A stretch of 64,000 nt of DNA. It comes from Apibacter raozihei (GTDB lineage Bacteria > Bacteroidota > Bacteroidia > Flavobacteriales > Weeksellaceae). Made by a program: the position numbers and the translations under genes. The stretch covers positions 1,922,001 through 1,986,000 of the forward strand of contig NZ_CP034930.1 in the NCBI RefSeq assembly GCF_004014855.1. Direction: 5' to 3'. The notes under the pieces were generated by a model that saw only the letters and a program-made list of their open reading frames with translations, did no database searches and was not told the origin of the DNA. Positions within the stretch are counted from its first letter, which is position 1, and each line of letters starts with the position of its first letter. This document shows positions 24,374 to 36,822 of this stretch, piece after piece.

Positions 24374-24584
24374 AGTTTGTCTGTTTATTATTTAAGCTAT
24401 AAATAATTATAATGATTAATATATAGTAATAAACAATAAGATTAAAAAATATCAAGTGTCACATGAAAGCAAAGAAAAATAAAAAAAGAAACACACAATA
24501 TAATAACACACCCCTGGAACCATCTACGAGCACAGGAAAGACAGAAAGAGCTTAAAGTAAGTACAGGAAAGACCAAACAGACAG

Positions 24585-24658
24585 AGTCTCATAGCTCAGC
24601 CGGTTAGAGCGCTACACTGATAATGTAGAGGTCGGCAGTTCGAGTCTGCCTGAGACTA
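24585..24658 (+). tRNA. tRNA-Ile (GAT)
   Basis: 74 bases folding as a standard cloverleaf. Acceptor AGTCTCA/TGAGACT, anticodon stem CTACA/TGTAG with loop CTGATAA, so the anticodon GAT is at 24619-24621. T-arm contains GTTCGAG. CCA is not encoded. Sits in the rRNA spacer as is usual. Confidence 0.96.
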
Positions 24659-24670
24659 CAAGATGACCAA

Positions 24671-24744
24671 GGGGAATTAGCTCAGTTGGCTAGAGCGCCT
24701 GCCTTGCACGCAGGAGGTCAAGGGTTCGACTCCCTTATTCTCCA
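24671..24744 (+). tRNA. tRNA-Ala (TGC)
   Basis: 74 bases. Acceptor GGGGAAT/ATTCTCC with one G-T pair, anticodon stem CCTGC/GCAGG with loop CTTGCAC (TGC at 24705-24707), T-arm GTTCGAC. CCA is not encoded. Follows tRNA-Ile by 12 bases in the rRNA spacer. Confidence 0.96.
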
Positions 24745-24833
24745 CAAGTATTAATAAAAATAACGAAAAAGCGTTATTTTTATAAAAGATACAAGATTAT
24801 AACAAGTGTTGTTATACAGATCATTGACATTAC

Positions 24834-24849
24834 TGGGATTTTATATAAA
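24834..24849 (+). other. 23S rRNA processing stem, 5' arm
   Basis: Sixteen bases (TGGGATTTTATATAAA) perfectly complementary to 27780-27795 beyond the 3' end of 23S, forming the helix cut during 23S maturation. Confidence 0.8.
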
Positions 24850-24894
24850 GAAATTAAACCGAGCAGCCGTCCTGAAAGGCGGCTAAGGAAAGAA

Positions 24895-27717
<2,823 letters not shown>

Positions 27718-27779
27718 AGTATTAAAACAAACATACAGAAAAACAAGCCGTTTTTCAGGAAGCTGGAAGGTTCAATTTA

Positions 27780-27795
27780 TTTATATAAAATCCCA
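27780..27795 (+). other. 23S rRNA processing stem, 3' arm
   Basis: Perfect complement of 24834-24849. Confidence 0.8.
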
Positions 27796-27806
27796 TTAAG
27801 ATATTT

Positions 27807-27912
<106 letters not shown>

Positions 27913-27925
27913 ATTTTTAAACATG

Positions 27926-27961
27926 AAAACCCTTAATCAGAAATGATTAAGGGTTTTTTTA
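27926..27961 (+). terminator. Intrinsic terminator of the rRNA operon
   Basis: A 14-bp perfect stem (27926-27939 with 27944-27957) capped by a GAAA tetraloop and followed by a T run. Confidence 0.93.
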
Positions 27962-28314
27962 TTTAATTTATCTTTTTTAATTCTATTTCTACTACTCAAT
28001 AAAAACCATTATAGTTATATCTATAACCAATTCTATACCTAGCTCTATCGCTCTGATTGTTTTTGATTAATTCAATTTTTTTTATATTCTCTCTTTAAAA
28101 CTCAATATTACTGTTTTTATATTCACATCAAAATAGGATTTATTATATTTGTTTATAAAAAAAATATAATGGAGCAGGTTATTAATTATCAAATAAATAA
28201 TAAAAATAGATTAAATCCCATAATGTGTTATATTTTATTTTATTAAATTTTTATTGCTCACCAACACTGACATATGTGTATCTCTGGTTTTTAATTCAAA
28301 ATTAATTTTTTAAT
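27962..28314. other. Non-coding stretch
   Basis: About 350 AT-rich bases. The only candidate element is TATATTTG at 28144-28151, a TAnnTTTG match 164 bases before the next gene. Nothing else is recognised. Confidence 0.4.
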
Positions 28315-28962
28315 ATGACAATATATTTATTTAGTGGTTTAGGTGCAGATTATCGAGTATTTTCTCAATTAGATTTATCTGTTTTAAGTGATAAAATTAT
28401 CCATATAAATTGGATTCATCCATTATACAAAGAAAAAATAAGTGATTATGCTTTACGAATTATACAATCACAAATAACAGATAATTCATGTATATTTATA
28501 GGTGTTTCTTTTGGAGGTATAATGGCAATTGAAGTAGCCAAACATAAAAAACCTTTAAAGATTATTTTACTATCAACCATAAAAACTAAAAATGAATTAC
28601 CTTTTTACTACAGGTGGTTTGGTAAATTAAAAATACAAAATTTAATACCTGATATGTATTTTCTTAAAGCTCATTCTTTATTGTTTTACTTTTTTGGAAT
28701 AACTGAGAAGAAAGATAAAATTATAATGTCTCAGATATTAAATGATACAGATATAAAATTTACCCGTTGGGCAATTGATCAGGTTATTGGATGGGACAAT
28801 AAAAAAATTCCTGATAATTTAGTTCATATACATGGTTCTAAAGATAAAATTTTCCCTGCAAGATATATTAAAGTTGACCATATGATTACTAATCAAGGGC
28901 ATTTTATGATACTCTCTGATAGTACTTCAATACAAAATATATTAATTCAAACTATAAATTAA
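28315..28962 (+). CDS. Small alpha/beta hydrolase-like protein
   Basis: A 215-residue cytoplasmic protein with an alpha/beta hydrolase layout. The oxyanion region is FSGLGADYRVF near residue 6, the nucleophile elbow is IGVSFGGIMA with Ser65, a candidate acid is in HGSKDKIFP, and the His is in NQGHFMIL near the C terminus. A short lid lies between residues about 95-140. Substrate is unknown. The gene is very AT-rich and stands alone; it converges on msrA with only 7 bases between the stop codons. Confidence 0.7.
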   Translation: MTIYLFSGLGADYRVFSQLDLSVLSDKIIHINWIHPLYKEKISDYALRIIQSQITDNSCIFIGVSFGGIMAIEVAKHKKPLKIILLSTIKTKNELPFYYRWFGKLKIQNLIPDMYFLKAHSLLFYFFGITEKKDKIIMSQILNDTDIKFTRWAIDQVIGWDNKKIPDNLVHIHGSKDKIFPARYIKVDHMITNQGHFMILSDSTSIQNILIQTIN

Positions 28963-28969
28963 TTTTAAA

Positions 28970-29617
28970 TTATTTATCTTGAAATTCAGGCTTAAGTTTA
29001 TAGTAAAATTTAGATTTAAATTTTTGAATTTTTGGAGATATTACCGATTTGCAGTAGGGTAAAAATTGATTTTGTTTAAAGTATTGCTGGTGATAATCTT
29101 CAGCCGGATAAAAATTAGCAAAAGGGCTTATTTGAGTTACATATTTACCAGACCACAAATCCGTTTTTTCTGATTTTTTAAGTGATTCTTGTGCTAGTAT
29201 TTTTTGTTCTTCAGATCTGAAAAATATAACGGATCTGTATTGAGTTCCTACATCTTCAAACTGTTTATTTAATTGAGTAGGGTCATGTAAAAACCAAAAA
29301 ACGTCCAATATTTCTAAAAAAGAAATTTCTTCTGGATCATATTCAATTTGTACTACTTCAGCGTGGCCGGTTGTTCCACTGGATACCTCTTGATAAGTAG
29401 GATATTCATTGTTTCCTCCAGAATATCCGGATGTTACTTTATAAACCCCTTTTAACATTTCAAAGCACGGACTTAAACACCAGAAACATCCACCACCTAA
29501 GGTGGTTTTCTCCAGTTTTTTTCCACTGTTTTCTGAGTTTTTATCTTGTGGTTGATTAGTTTGGCAACTAACGAAAAACAAGAATATAACAAAGAAAAAT
29601 TTAATAAACTTTTTCAT
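28970..29617 (-). CDS. msrA: Peptide methionine (S)-S-oxide reductase, lipoprotein form
   Basis: Repairs oxidised methionine (S-sulfoxide). 215 residues from ATG 29617. The start was chosen because MKKFIKFFFVIFLFFVSC forms a lipoprotein signal with lipidated Cys; an ATG 12 bases upstream is possible. The catalytic motif GGGCFWCLSPCFE follows, then GVYKVTSGYSGG, TGHAEVVQIEYDP and AEDYHQQYF, all MsrA blocks. The lipobox implies the enzyme works in the periplasm. Monocistronic. Confidence 0.93.
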   Translation of the reverse strand: MKKFIKFFFVIFLFFVSCQTNQPQDKNSENSGKKLEKTTLGGGCFWCLSPCFEMLKGVYKVTSGYSGGNNEYPTYQEVSSGTTGHAEVVQIEYDPEEISFLEILDVFWFLHDPTQLNKQFEDVGTQYRSVIFFRSEEQKILAQESLKKSEKTDLWSGKYVTQISPFANFYPAEDYHQQYFKQNQFLPYCKSVISPKIQKFKSKFYYKLKPEFQDK

Positions 29618-29826
29618 CTCGGAATGCATTATTTAAGAGCATTTATAGGACAACTTACTCTAGATTAATAATTATGCTCATAGGTTTAATCAAAAATTAT
29701 ACTAAAAATGATTTTTTAAGTTTTTTTTTTAATTTATTACTATTTTTTTTAATTAACTATAATAATAATCTATAAAAGTATTTATTAAATGGTATTGTAT
29801 ACAAATATTCATATTTTATTTATTGC

Positions 29827-29834
29827 TATATTTG
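29827..29834 (+). promoter_or_regulatory. Promoter -7 element of Fur-family gene
   Basis: TATATTTG, 21 bases before ATG 29855, and inside the longer possible reading frame, which decides for the shorter start. Confidence 0.65.
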
Positions 29835-29854
29835 CAGTAATAACCAGTTTAGTT

Positions 29855-30304
29855 ATGAATACAGAAACTATCAATAAAAATATACAGACAGTCAAAGAAG
29901 TTTTTCGTAAATATTTGGAAGACAAAGGTCATAGAAAAACTCCTGAAAGATTTGCAATAGTTGAAGAAATATATTCAACAGATGAGCATTTTAATATAGA
30001 TTGGTTGTATATGAGAATGAAAGAAAAAAATTATCGTGTAAGTAGAGCTACAATTTATAATACTATAGAAATTCTTCTTGATGCCAAGCTTGTTAAAAAA
30101 CATCAGTTTGGTGATGGATTGCAAGCTTTGTATGAGAAATCTTATTTTGCCAAACAACATGATCATATTCTGATGTTAGATTCCGGTGAAGTTATAGAGT
30201 TTTGTGATCCTAGAATACAAACGATTAAAGATTCTTTAGAAGAAATATTTGGAATTGATATAGAAAGTCACTCGTTGTATTTTTATGCAAAAAAGAAAGC
30301 TTAA
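29855..30304 (+). CDS. Fur-family transcriptional regulator
   Basis: A 149-residue metal-responsive repressor. The N-terminal winged helix contains KGHRKTPERFAIVEEIY and the recognition helix RVSRATIYNTIEILLDAKLV. The dimerisation part has HDHILMLDSGEVIEFCDPRIQ, with HDH and CD supplying likely metal ligands; the CxxC pairs of zinc-stapled Fur proteins are missing. The start at 29855 was chosen because a promoter element lies in the 66-base upstream extension, whose translation is a hydrophobic stretch atypical of Fur. Which metal it senses cannot be told. The OstA-like gene begins 4 bases after its stop. Confidence 0.9.
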   Translation: MNTETINKNIQTVKEVFRKYLEDKGHRKTPERFAIVEEIYSTDEHFNIDWLYMRMKEKNYRVSRATIYNTIEILLDAKLVKKHQFGDGLQALYEKSYFAKQHDHILMLDSGEVIEFCDPRIQTIKDSLEEIFGIDIESHSLYFYAKKKA

Positions 30305-30308
30305 ATTA

Positions 30309-31964
30309 ATGAGAGTTATATTTCTCTTTTTTTTATTTATACATAGCTCTTTGCTAATTTCTCAGGTAAAATTACCAGTTAGTAAAAAAAATTCTAAAGC
30401 TGAAAAAATTCGTTTGGTTAATGCTGATTTGGAAGAAGTTAATGAAAAGGTTTTTAACGGAAATATGATATATTCCGGAAATGTTGTTGCAGAGCATGAA
30501 ACTTCAAAATTAAAAGCAGATTCTGTTATTTATTTTCAGGATAAAGAGACAATAGAGGCAAGAGGAAATATACATTTTGTTGATAAGGGATCTTCATTAG
30601 TATGTGAGAGATTAACTTATGATGCTACGACTCGATTGGTAACAGCTTACGATAATGTCAAATTAGTAACTCCTGATCAAACGGTTGAAACGGATAAAAT
30701 GTTTTATGATGCAAACGCAGATATTGCTTATTTTGATAACTGGGGAACTATTTATAAAGGAAAAGATGTTACCAGAACTAAAGTGGGAATATACTACGTT
30801 AAACAAAATAGGATAGAATTAGGTGAAAGCTCCATACTGGAATCTCCTGATTACAGAATTGAAGGTTCATCAATTAAATATGATTCTAATACGGGGCTTG
30901 CTGTCTTTGATCAATTTACTCGTATTAATAATAAAAAAGATTTTTCCGTTTACGTGACAGGTAGCAATGGAACGTATAATACCAAAACAAAGGAATCATT
31001 TTTAAAGAAAGACGGGAGAGTTAATTATCAGGGTAAAGTTTTAACTGGTGATGAGTTATATTTTAATGAGATAACGGGATTTGGTAAAGGAATTAAAAAT
31101 GTTAAAATTGAAGAACCTAAAGAAAAACGTTTTATAATAGGAAATTACGGAGAAGTATACCAGTTTAAAGATTCAGCTATAATTACCGGCAGACCTTACA
31201 TGGTCAAAGCATTTACCAATGATTCCCTTTATTTGCATTCAGATACTTTAATAGCTACACAGGATATCAATAAAAAATCCATAATCAGAGGATATCATAA
31301 TGGACGAATCTTTAAATCTAACCTTTCAGGTAAAAGTGATTCATTAGTGTATCATGAGTCTATAGGTAGGATAGATTTTTATAAAAAACCTATTTTTTGG
31401 TCTTCAGGTGGTCGACAATTAGTAGCAGATACCTTATCCGCATATATGAATATTAAAACCCAGGCAATTGATTCTATTTATGGTAGAAATCATGCATTTG
31501 TAATTAGCAAAGTAGACTCACTTTCGCCTAAGTTTGAATTTAATCAGGCAAAAGGAAGGATGTTACATGCCTACTTTGAAAATGAAGAATTGCATTTTGT
31601 TGATTTGCAAGGAAATGCTGAATCAATAACCTACGTTGAGGAGGAAAACTCAAAAACCCATGAAAAGGTAAGGACAGGAATTTCACGCTCCATATGTGGA
31701 ATATTGCAAGGTGAATTTATAAATAGAAAAATGGATATCGTTTCTTGTCAGATTAATGCCGAATCAAAAATTTATCCGGAAAGTAAAGTACCTAAACGGC
31801 AAAGGTATTTAGAGGAATTTGACTGGAGGGAAGAAGAACAGTTACATAAATGGCAGGATATTTTTCCAGACGTATTAATTTATGATAAGAATAAACCTAA
31901 AAAAACAATTGAAGAAATATTAACAGAAAAAGAACAGGAGTCAGAAACAAAAGTAAATAAATAA
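30309..31964 (+). CDS. OstA-like / LptA-type outer-membrane biogenesis protein
   Basis: A 551-residue exported protein with signal peptide MRVIFLFFLFIHSSLLISQ. An ATG 24 bases upstream would overlap the regulator gene; the 30309 start gives a clean signal peptide. The following 250 residues show LptA/OstA beta-jellyroll repeats: VFNGNMIYSGNVVAEHETSKLKADSVIYFQDKETIEARGNIHF, then similar blocks with DKMFYDANADIAYFDNWGTI. The family carries lipopolysaccharide across the periplasm; the exact role of this long Bacteroidota form is not established. It is likely cotranscribed with the Fur-family gene. Confidence 0.82.
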   Translation: MRVIFLFFLFIHSSLLISQVKLPVSKKNSKAEKIRLVNADLEEVNEKVFNGNMIYSGNVVAEHETSKLKADSVIYFQDKETIEARGNIHFVDKGSSLVCERLTYDATTRLVTAYDNVKLVTPDQTVETDKMFYDANADIAYFDNWGTIYKGKDVTRTKVGIYYVKQNRIELGESSILESPDYRIEGSSIKYDSNTGLAVFDQFTRINNKKDFSVYVTGSNGTYNTKTKESFLKKDGRVNYQGKVLTGDELYFNEITGFGKGIKNVKIEEPKEKRFIIGNYGEVYQFKDSAIITGRPYMVKAFTNDSLYLHSDTLIATQDINKKSIIRGYHNGRIFKSNLSGKSDSLVYHESIGRIDFYKKPIFWSSGGRQLVADTLSAYMNIKTQAIDSIYGRNHAFVISKVDSLSPKFEFNQAKGRMLHAYFENEELHFVDLQGNAESITYVEEENSKTHEKVRTGISRSICGILQGEFINRKMDIVSCQINAESKIYPESKVPKRQRYLEEFDWREEEQLHKWQDIFPDVLIYDKNKPKKTIEEILTEKEQESETKVNK

Positions 31965-32009
31965 ATACAATTTTGTAAATTGTAACCAGGCAAAAAATAA
32001 CTAATAAAG

Positions 32010-32573
32010 ATGAAACAAAGATGTGCTTGGGTAGGTTCAGATGAAATCTATAAAAATTACCATGATTATGAATGGGGGGTTCCGGTTCATGATGATAAAT
32101 TAATGTTTGAATTTCTTATACTTGAAGGATTCCAGGCTGGTTTAAGCTGGATAACCATATTGAAAAAAAGAGAAAACTTTCGTAAAGCTTTTGATGGATT
32201 TAACTTTAATCTAATTGCTGAATATACACAGGAAAAGCTTGATTTACTTATGCAAGATGAGGGAATCATACGTAATCGGCTAAAAATAAATTCTACTGTT
32301 ATCAATGCTCAGAAATATTTAAAAGTACAAGAAGAATTTGGAACATTTTGCAATTATATTTGGGGTTTTGTAGGTCACAAACCAATTATTAACCATTGGA
32401 AAAATAGTTGCGATGTGCCAGCATCCACTGAATTATCGGATAAAATATCTAAAGATTTAAAAAAACGTGGATTTAAATTTGTCGGAAGTACCATTATATA
32501 TGCACATATGCAGGCAGTTGGAATAGTTATGGATCATACAACAGATTGTTGTTGTTATCCAAAGGCTTTGTAA
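32010..32573 (+). CDS. tag: DNA-3-methyladenine glycosylase I
   Basis: Removes 3-methyladenine from alkylated DNA. The 187 residues start with RCAWVGSDEIYKNYHDYEWGVPVHDD, the Tag signature with zinc ligand Cys4, and continue LILEGFQAGLSWITILKKRENFRKAF. The C-terminal zinc ligands are in HTTDCCCYP. Probably its own transcript; 45 bases separate it from the OstA-like gene. Confidence 0.95.
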   Translation: MKQRCAWVGSDEIYKNYHDYEWGVPVHDDKLMFEFLILEGFQAGLSWITILKKRENFRKAFDGFNFNLIAEYTQEKLDLLMQDEGIIRNRLKINSTVINAQKYLKVQEEFGTFCNYIWGFVGHKPIINHWKNSCDVPASTELSDKISKDLKKRGFKFVGSTIIYAHMQAVGIVMDHTTDCCCYPKAL

Positions 32574-32747
32574 TATTTATATATATTTTAGCTAATATTT
32601 TTATTGCATAGTTTTTGAAATTGTTTAATCAAACCTTATAAAATGTAAAATAAAACTTTCACACGTTTAATTAATGATTTATTTAAGATAGAATAAATTT
32701 TAATAAATTGACTGCATTAAAAAAATAAAAAAAGTAGAAAAACATTT

Positions 32748-33968
32748 ATGTTAGAAAAAAAAGAAAACGTTTATGAAAAAGCTATTCTTGTTGGTTTAAT
32801 AACTCCTAGTCAGGACGAAGAAAAACTTTCAGAATATATGGATGAACTTGAATTTTTAGCGAATACAGCAGGGGCTGAAGTTTTTAAAAGATTTACACAA
32901 AAATTAGATAAACCCAATCCGCGTACATTCGTTGGAACAGGAAAGCTTGAAGAAATACAGCAATTTGTTTCTGAAAACGAAATAGATACAATTATTTTTG
33001 ATGATGAATTATCACCTTCACAATTAAAAAATCTGGAAAAAGAATTAGATAAAAAAATTATTGATAGAACTAATCTAATTTTGGATATTTTTGCTCAGAG
33101 AGCTCAGACGTCTTACGCCAGAACTCAGGTTGAGCTGGCCCAATACGAATATTTACTTCCTCGTTTGACCAGAATGTGGACACACTTGGAAAGACAGAAA
33201 GGAGGTATTGGAATGAGAGGTCCAGGAGAAACGGAAATAGAGACAGACCGTAGAATTATCAGAGATAGGATATCTTTACTCAAGGAAAAGCTTAAGGCTA
33301 TTGATAAGCAAATGGCTACACAGAGAAATAACAGAGGAAAGCTGGTACGAGTAGCATTAGTTGGATATACCAATGTTGGTAAATCAACAATTATGAATGT
33401 ACTGAGTAAGTCAGAAGTTTTTGCGGAAAATAAACTTTTTGCGACTTTGGATACAACCGTGAGAAAGGTAGTAATTGGCAATCTGCCATTTTTGTTGACA
33501 GACACCGTAGGATTTATTAGAAAATTGCCGACTCAGTTAGTTGAGTCTTTTAAATCAACTCTGGATGAAGTCAGAGAAGCGGATTTACTTGTTCATGTAG
33601 TGGACATATCCCACGGTAGTTTTGAAGATCATATCAATTCAGTTAATATAATTTTAGCGGAAATTGAATGTGCGGATAAACCAACCATTATGTTATTTAA
33701 TAAAATAGATAATTTCACTTATGAAAAGAAAGATGAAGATGATTTAACTCCTGTAACCAGAAGAAATTATTCTTTACAAGACTGGAAAAAAACATGGATG
33801 GCTAAATCACAATATCCTACAGTTTTCATTTCAGCTTTAACTAAAGAGAATTATGAAGATATGAAAAAGCTTATTTATGAAAAGGTTAAAGAAATTCATA
33901 CTAAGCGATTCCCATATAATGATTTCTTATTTGAATATTATGATAATGAAGGGAAAGAAGTGAATTAA
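32748..33968 (+). CDS. hflX: GTPase HflX
   Basis: Ribosome-associated GTPase that splits stalled 70S ribosomes. 406 residues. The N-terminal domain has FVGTGKLEEIQQFV and a DELSPSQLKNLEKEL block; a coiled linker with MWTHLERQKGGIGMRGPGETEIETDRR follows. The G domain has G1 GYTNVGKSTIMN, the switch region LFATLDTTVRKV, G3 DTVGFI and G4 NKID. A strong bidirectional terminator follows. Confidence 0.96.
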   Translation: MLEKKENVYEKAILVGLITPSQDEEKLSEYMDELEFLANTAGAEVFKRFTQKLDKPNPRTFVGTGKLEEIQQFVSENEIDTIIFDDELSPSQLKNLEKELDKKIIDRTNLILDIFAQRAQTSYARTQVELAQYEYLLPRLTRMWTHLERQKGGIGMRGPGETEIETDRRIIRDRISLLKEKLKAIDKQMATQRNNRGKLVRVALVGYTNVGKSTIMNVLSKSEVFAENKLFATLDTTVRKVVIGNLPFLLTDTVGFIRKLPTQLVESFKSTLDEVREADLLVHVVDISHGSFEDHINSVNIILAEIECADKPTIMLFNKIDNFTYEKKDEDDLTPVTRRNYSLQDWKKTWMAKSQYPTVFISALTKENYEDMKKLIYEKVKEIHTKRFPYNDFLFEYYDNEGKEVN

Positions 33969-33971
33969 AAT

Positions 33972-34003
33972 AAAAAAAGAGATTGATTTTCAATCTCTTT
34001 TTT
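33972..34003. terminator. Bidirectional terminator between hflX and SPOR protein
   Basis: AAAAAGAGATTGA pairs with TCAATCTCTTTTT around a 3-base loop; A tract and T tract on either side let it serve both converging genes. Confidence 0.88.
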
Positions 34004-34006
34004 TAT

Positions 34007-34543
34007 TTATTTTGCCCGGTTACAGTAAATTCGCCAATTAATTAACATAGCTGTAGGAAAACTTTTCCTGATTCTTTTCAAATCAGCCTGACCAGATTCC
34101 TTTTTAAAATAATCACCTGCTAAGAGTCTCCAGTCTGGACGAAGATAACTTTTTTCAACGCGCAATTCAGGAAATTCATTTCTAAACTTAGACATTAAAT
34201 CATTAAAATCCTGTTCGGTCTTAGCTTCTCCTACTTTTATCATAAATCCCGGTATATCGTTTCTCTTTCCACAAACACTTTTAGGAGTAGTCGGTCTGGT
34301 AGGAGTTTTTTTACCGGTTCCTGTTCCTGCATTAGAGTTATTGGAAGAATCGGAATCTGAAGAATGAGCCATTGAGGCTAAATTTTTACAGATTTGGCCG
34401 TCATCAATCATTTTTAAAATATCTTGTTCCCCACTTATAGAAAGTCTTCCTCCTGTAGCAGAATCAATTTTAATTATAGTTTCCTGAGCATTACAAAAAT
34501 AAACACAGGCAAAGAATAATGTTAAAAAGAAAATTTTTTTCAT
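34007..34543 (-). CDS. Secreted SPOR-like domain protein
   Basis: A 178-residue protein with signal peptide MKKIFFLTLFFACVYFCNAQ. Residues about 60-90 are a low-complexity Ser/Asn/Gly/Thr/Pro linker. The C-terminal 75 residues, PGFMIKVGEAKTEQDFNDLMSKFRNEFPELRVEKSYLRPDWRLLAGDYFKK, resemble a SPOR domain, which binds denuded peptidoglycan. The function is inferred from that domain only. Transcribed alone. Confidence 0.7.
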   Translation of the reverse strand: MKKIFFLTLFFACVYFCNAQETIIKIDSATGGRLSISGEQDILKMIDDGQICKNLASMAHSSDSDSSNNSNAGTGTGKKTPTRPTTPKSVCGKRNDIPGFMIKVGEAKTEQDFNDLMSKFRNEFPELRVEKSYLRPDWRLLAGDYFKKESGQADLKRIRKSFPTAMLINWRIYCNRAK

Positions 34544-34603
34544 GATTATTTATAATAATGCAAAAATAATGTTTTCTATCTAATTATTATATTAAAGGAG
34601 TAT

Positions 34604-36715
34604 TTATTTAAATAAGTTAAAAGTTAATTTCATGTATAAGTTATTACTAAACTCTTTTTCACTATAAGCACCTAGTCTGTAATAAAATCCTAATCCAAAA
34701 TTAGAAATTAATCGATTTACTTCAATTCCTGATTCGTGATAATAATTATCAGGAACACGTAAATATGTAAATGCATGAATATCTTTATGTTCTAATCTTC
34801 CCAAAAGCGCATTATAAACAATAGCAATAGATATTTTTTTTGTTTCCCAAAGTTTTATATCAGGAAAAGTATGCGTTAAAAAAACTGTAAAATACTGAGT
34901 TGCAAAAAAATTATCGGCAGGTAAAGTTTCAAGAGAACGTACTCCTTTCGCTGAAAATCTATCAAATATATTTTTACCCGATTTTGCATTTCCAAAACTT
35001 CCGTAAGAGTTCCAAAGTGTTGTTTCACCTTTGATTATTCCACCATTAATAAATATATTACTTAATCCCCATTTATTTTTAAAAGATATATCAGTTGAAA
35101 AATCTAATTTATGATAATCAAAATCAGAATTTATGATTTTCCAGGTTTTAGAATAAGTCAGGTAAAAATATATAGGCTTATCATCTAGTACTTTTTTTCC
35201 TTCAGGTGTTTGCATATAAGTAGCAAAAGGTGCATATTTAATATTTAATGAAGTAGATAATTGGTTAAACCAATGGGTACTTTTATATGTTTTATAATTA
35301 TAATTAAATTCGCTTTTTTGTAATTGATAATTAATATTTATGGAAGTGGTAAAGTGTTTTAGTATGTCTTGTTCATAAGAAATTTCTGCTTTTCTATAAT
35401 CATAAAATACTGGATTTTGTAAAAAGTTTAATTGATCTTTAATCTGATTCATCGACCGTGGATATCTTAAAATATTTTTGGAAAAGGGATTTACATCTGA
35501 TGCTAATTTAAATTTTAATTTTCCATCATATTGCTTGTTAATAAAGAAAGTAATTCCAGCACCTCCTTTAAGATTATTATTTTTAGTTCCCAAAGCTGTA
35601 TAACCGTATAAACTGTAATTTTTATTAAAATTATAATTGGTTCTTCCACCTAATTGAAACCTGAAACCTTCAAAATCATTATAGGATAAGGCATTTTCAA
35701 TATCCAAATTAATTTTACCCAAGGAAAATTCTCCTTTTTTCAAAGTGTTCATCATTTTCATATTTTTTTCAATTGGAAAAATATCAAAAAGTGAATGTGT
35801 TGAGCTATAGGTATTACTTTCTCTTTTAGTAAGAGAATCTTTTCTATAAATTGAAATTTTACTTTCTGTATCTTGATCAAAATTCTTGTCAAGTTCATAT
35901 GAATACCCGCTAAAATCTTTTTTTGTAAATTTATTTTTATCAGTAAAATCATGTACAGTTGATTCAACAACTATCCAGGGAGTAATGATTATTTTTTGAT
36001 TTATACCTTTCATAAATTTAGACAGATCAAAAGAATACAGCTTAAATTTATTAATTTTATTTTTCAGATACCAGACGCTTTGATAATTTTCCCATGTATA
36101 ATCAAAATATCTTGTAAACTCATCTGAATATTCAATTCCTGAATAATGAACAAGAGCATAACTAGATTTATCAATAAATAATTTACCTCTGCTTCCATTA
36201 ATTAGAAGCTTTTTTTTAGAATTAAAAGAAATCACGTAGGTATCTCTGTTGTTTAACAACAAACTATCAGTGAGATAAAAATTATATAAATAAAAATTTT
36301 TTGTCAATACATCTGGATAATTTTCTTGATTAATTATTTGTTCTGGTATATCATAAAATGGCTCTTTAAATCCAGATAATTTATTAGCAATTATATTACT
36401 TTTCTTTCCGTATTTTTTATCAAATTTATGTTCTGAAATTCTTTCACCTAGAATATATAATTCATCAAATTTAGGATCGGGTAAAGAAATTGAATCTATA
36501 TGTGAAGAAAAATTATAATTAAATTCATCAATATAAAACTTATCATAGGCAAAATATTGATAGGAACTCAAATAATCCGTAGAATTTAGTTTGTGTTGAT
36601 CACGGGTTTTTTCCAAAAGCTTATATACGTTGATTTGAGCTTCAAGAAAAGAAAAATTACTCATTAAAATTACAAAAAACAATAACTTAAAAAGCAGTAA
36701 TTTACAGATATACAT
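34604..36715 (-). CDS. DUF5686-family outer-membrane protein
   Basis: A 703-residue exported protein with a signal peptide ending near LEAQI. The stretch YLSSYQYFAYDKFYID and the following SSHIDSISLPDPKFDELYILGERISEHKF fit the DUF5686 family common in Bacteroidota, while residues about 330-703 alternate in amphipathic strands and end in LYMKLTFNLFK, a beta-barrel closure. Many family members carry an N-terminal carboxypeptidase-regulatory-like domain; it is absent here, so this is a short form. Function is unknown. A divergent ABC exporter follows on the other strand. Confidence 0.7.
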   Translation of the reverse strand: MYICKLLLFKLLFFVILMSNFSFLEAQINVYKLLEKTRDQHKLNSTDYLSSYQYFAYDKFYIDEFNYNFSSHIDSISLPDPKFDELYILGERISEHKFDKKYGKKSNIIANKLSGFKEPFYDIPEQIINQENYPDVLTKNFYLYNFYLTDSLLLNNRDTYVISFNSKKKLLINGSRGKLFIDKSSYALVHYSGIEYSDEFTRYFDYTWENYQSVWYLKNKINKFKLYSFDLSKFMKGINQKIIITPWIVVESTVHDFTDKNKFTKKDFSGYSYELDKNFDQDTESKISIYRKDSLTKRESNTYSSTHSLFDIFPIEKNMKMMNTLKKGEFSLGKINLDIENALSYNDFEGFRFQLGGRTNYNFNKNYSLYGYTALGTKNNNLKGGAGITFFINKQYDGKLKFKLASDVNPFSKNILRYPRSMNQIKDQLNFLQNPVFYDYRKAEISYEQDILKHFTTSININYQLQKSEFNYNYKTYKSTHWFNQLSTSLNIKYAPFATYMQTPEGKKVLDDKPIYFYLTYSKTWKIINSDFDYHKLDFSTDISFKNKWGLSNIFINGGIIKGETTLWNSYGSFGNAKSGKNIFDRFSAKGVRSLETLPADNFFATQYFTVFLTHTFPDIKLWETKKISIAIVYNALLGRLEHKDIHAFTYLRVPDNYYHESGIEVNRLISNFGLGFYYRLGAYSEKEFSNNLYMKLTFNLFK

Positions 36716-36734
36716 TTTACCAATATTAGTTAGG

Positions 36735-36742
36735 CAAATATA
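36735..36742 (-). promoter_or_regulatory. Promoter -7 element of DUF5686 gene
   Basis: Reads TATATTTG on the minus strand, 20 bases before the start codon. Confidence 0.6.
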
Positions 36743-36790
36743 TAAAATTACTAATAACGGTAATTTTTCATAATGTAGGGAACTTTTTAG

Positions 36791-36798
36791 TAATTTTG
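36791..36798 (+). promoter_or_regulatory. Promoter -7 element of ABC exporter
   Basis: TAATTTTG, 25 bases before ATG 36823. Divergent from the DUF5686 promoter. Confidence 0.5.
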
Positions 36799-36822
36799 AA
36801 AGACTAATTATATAAAAAATTA

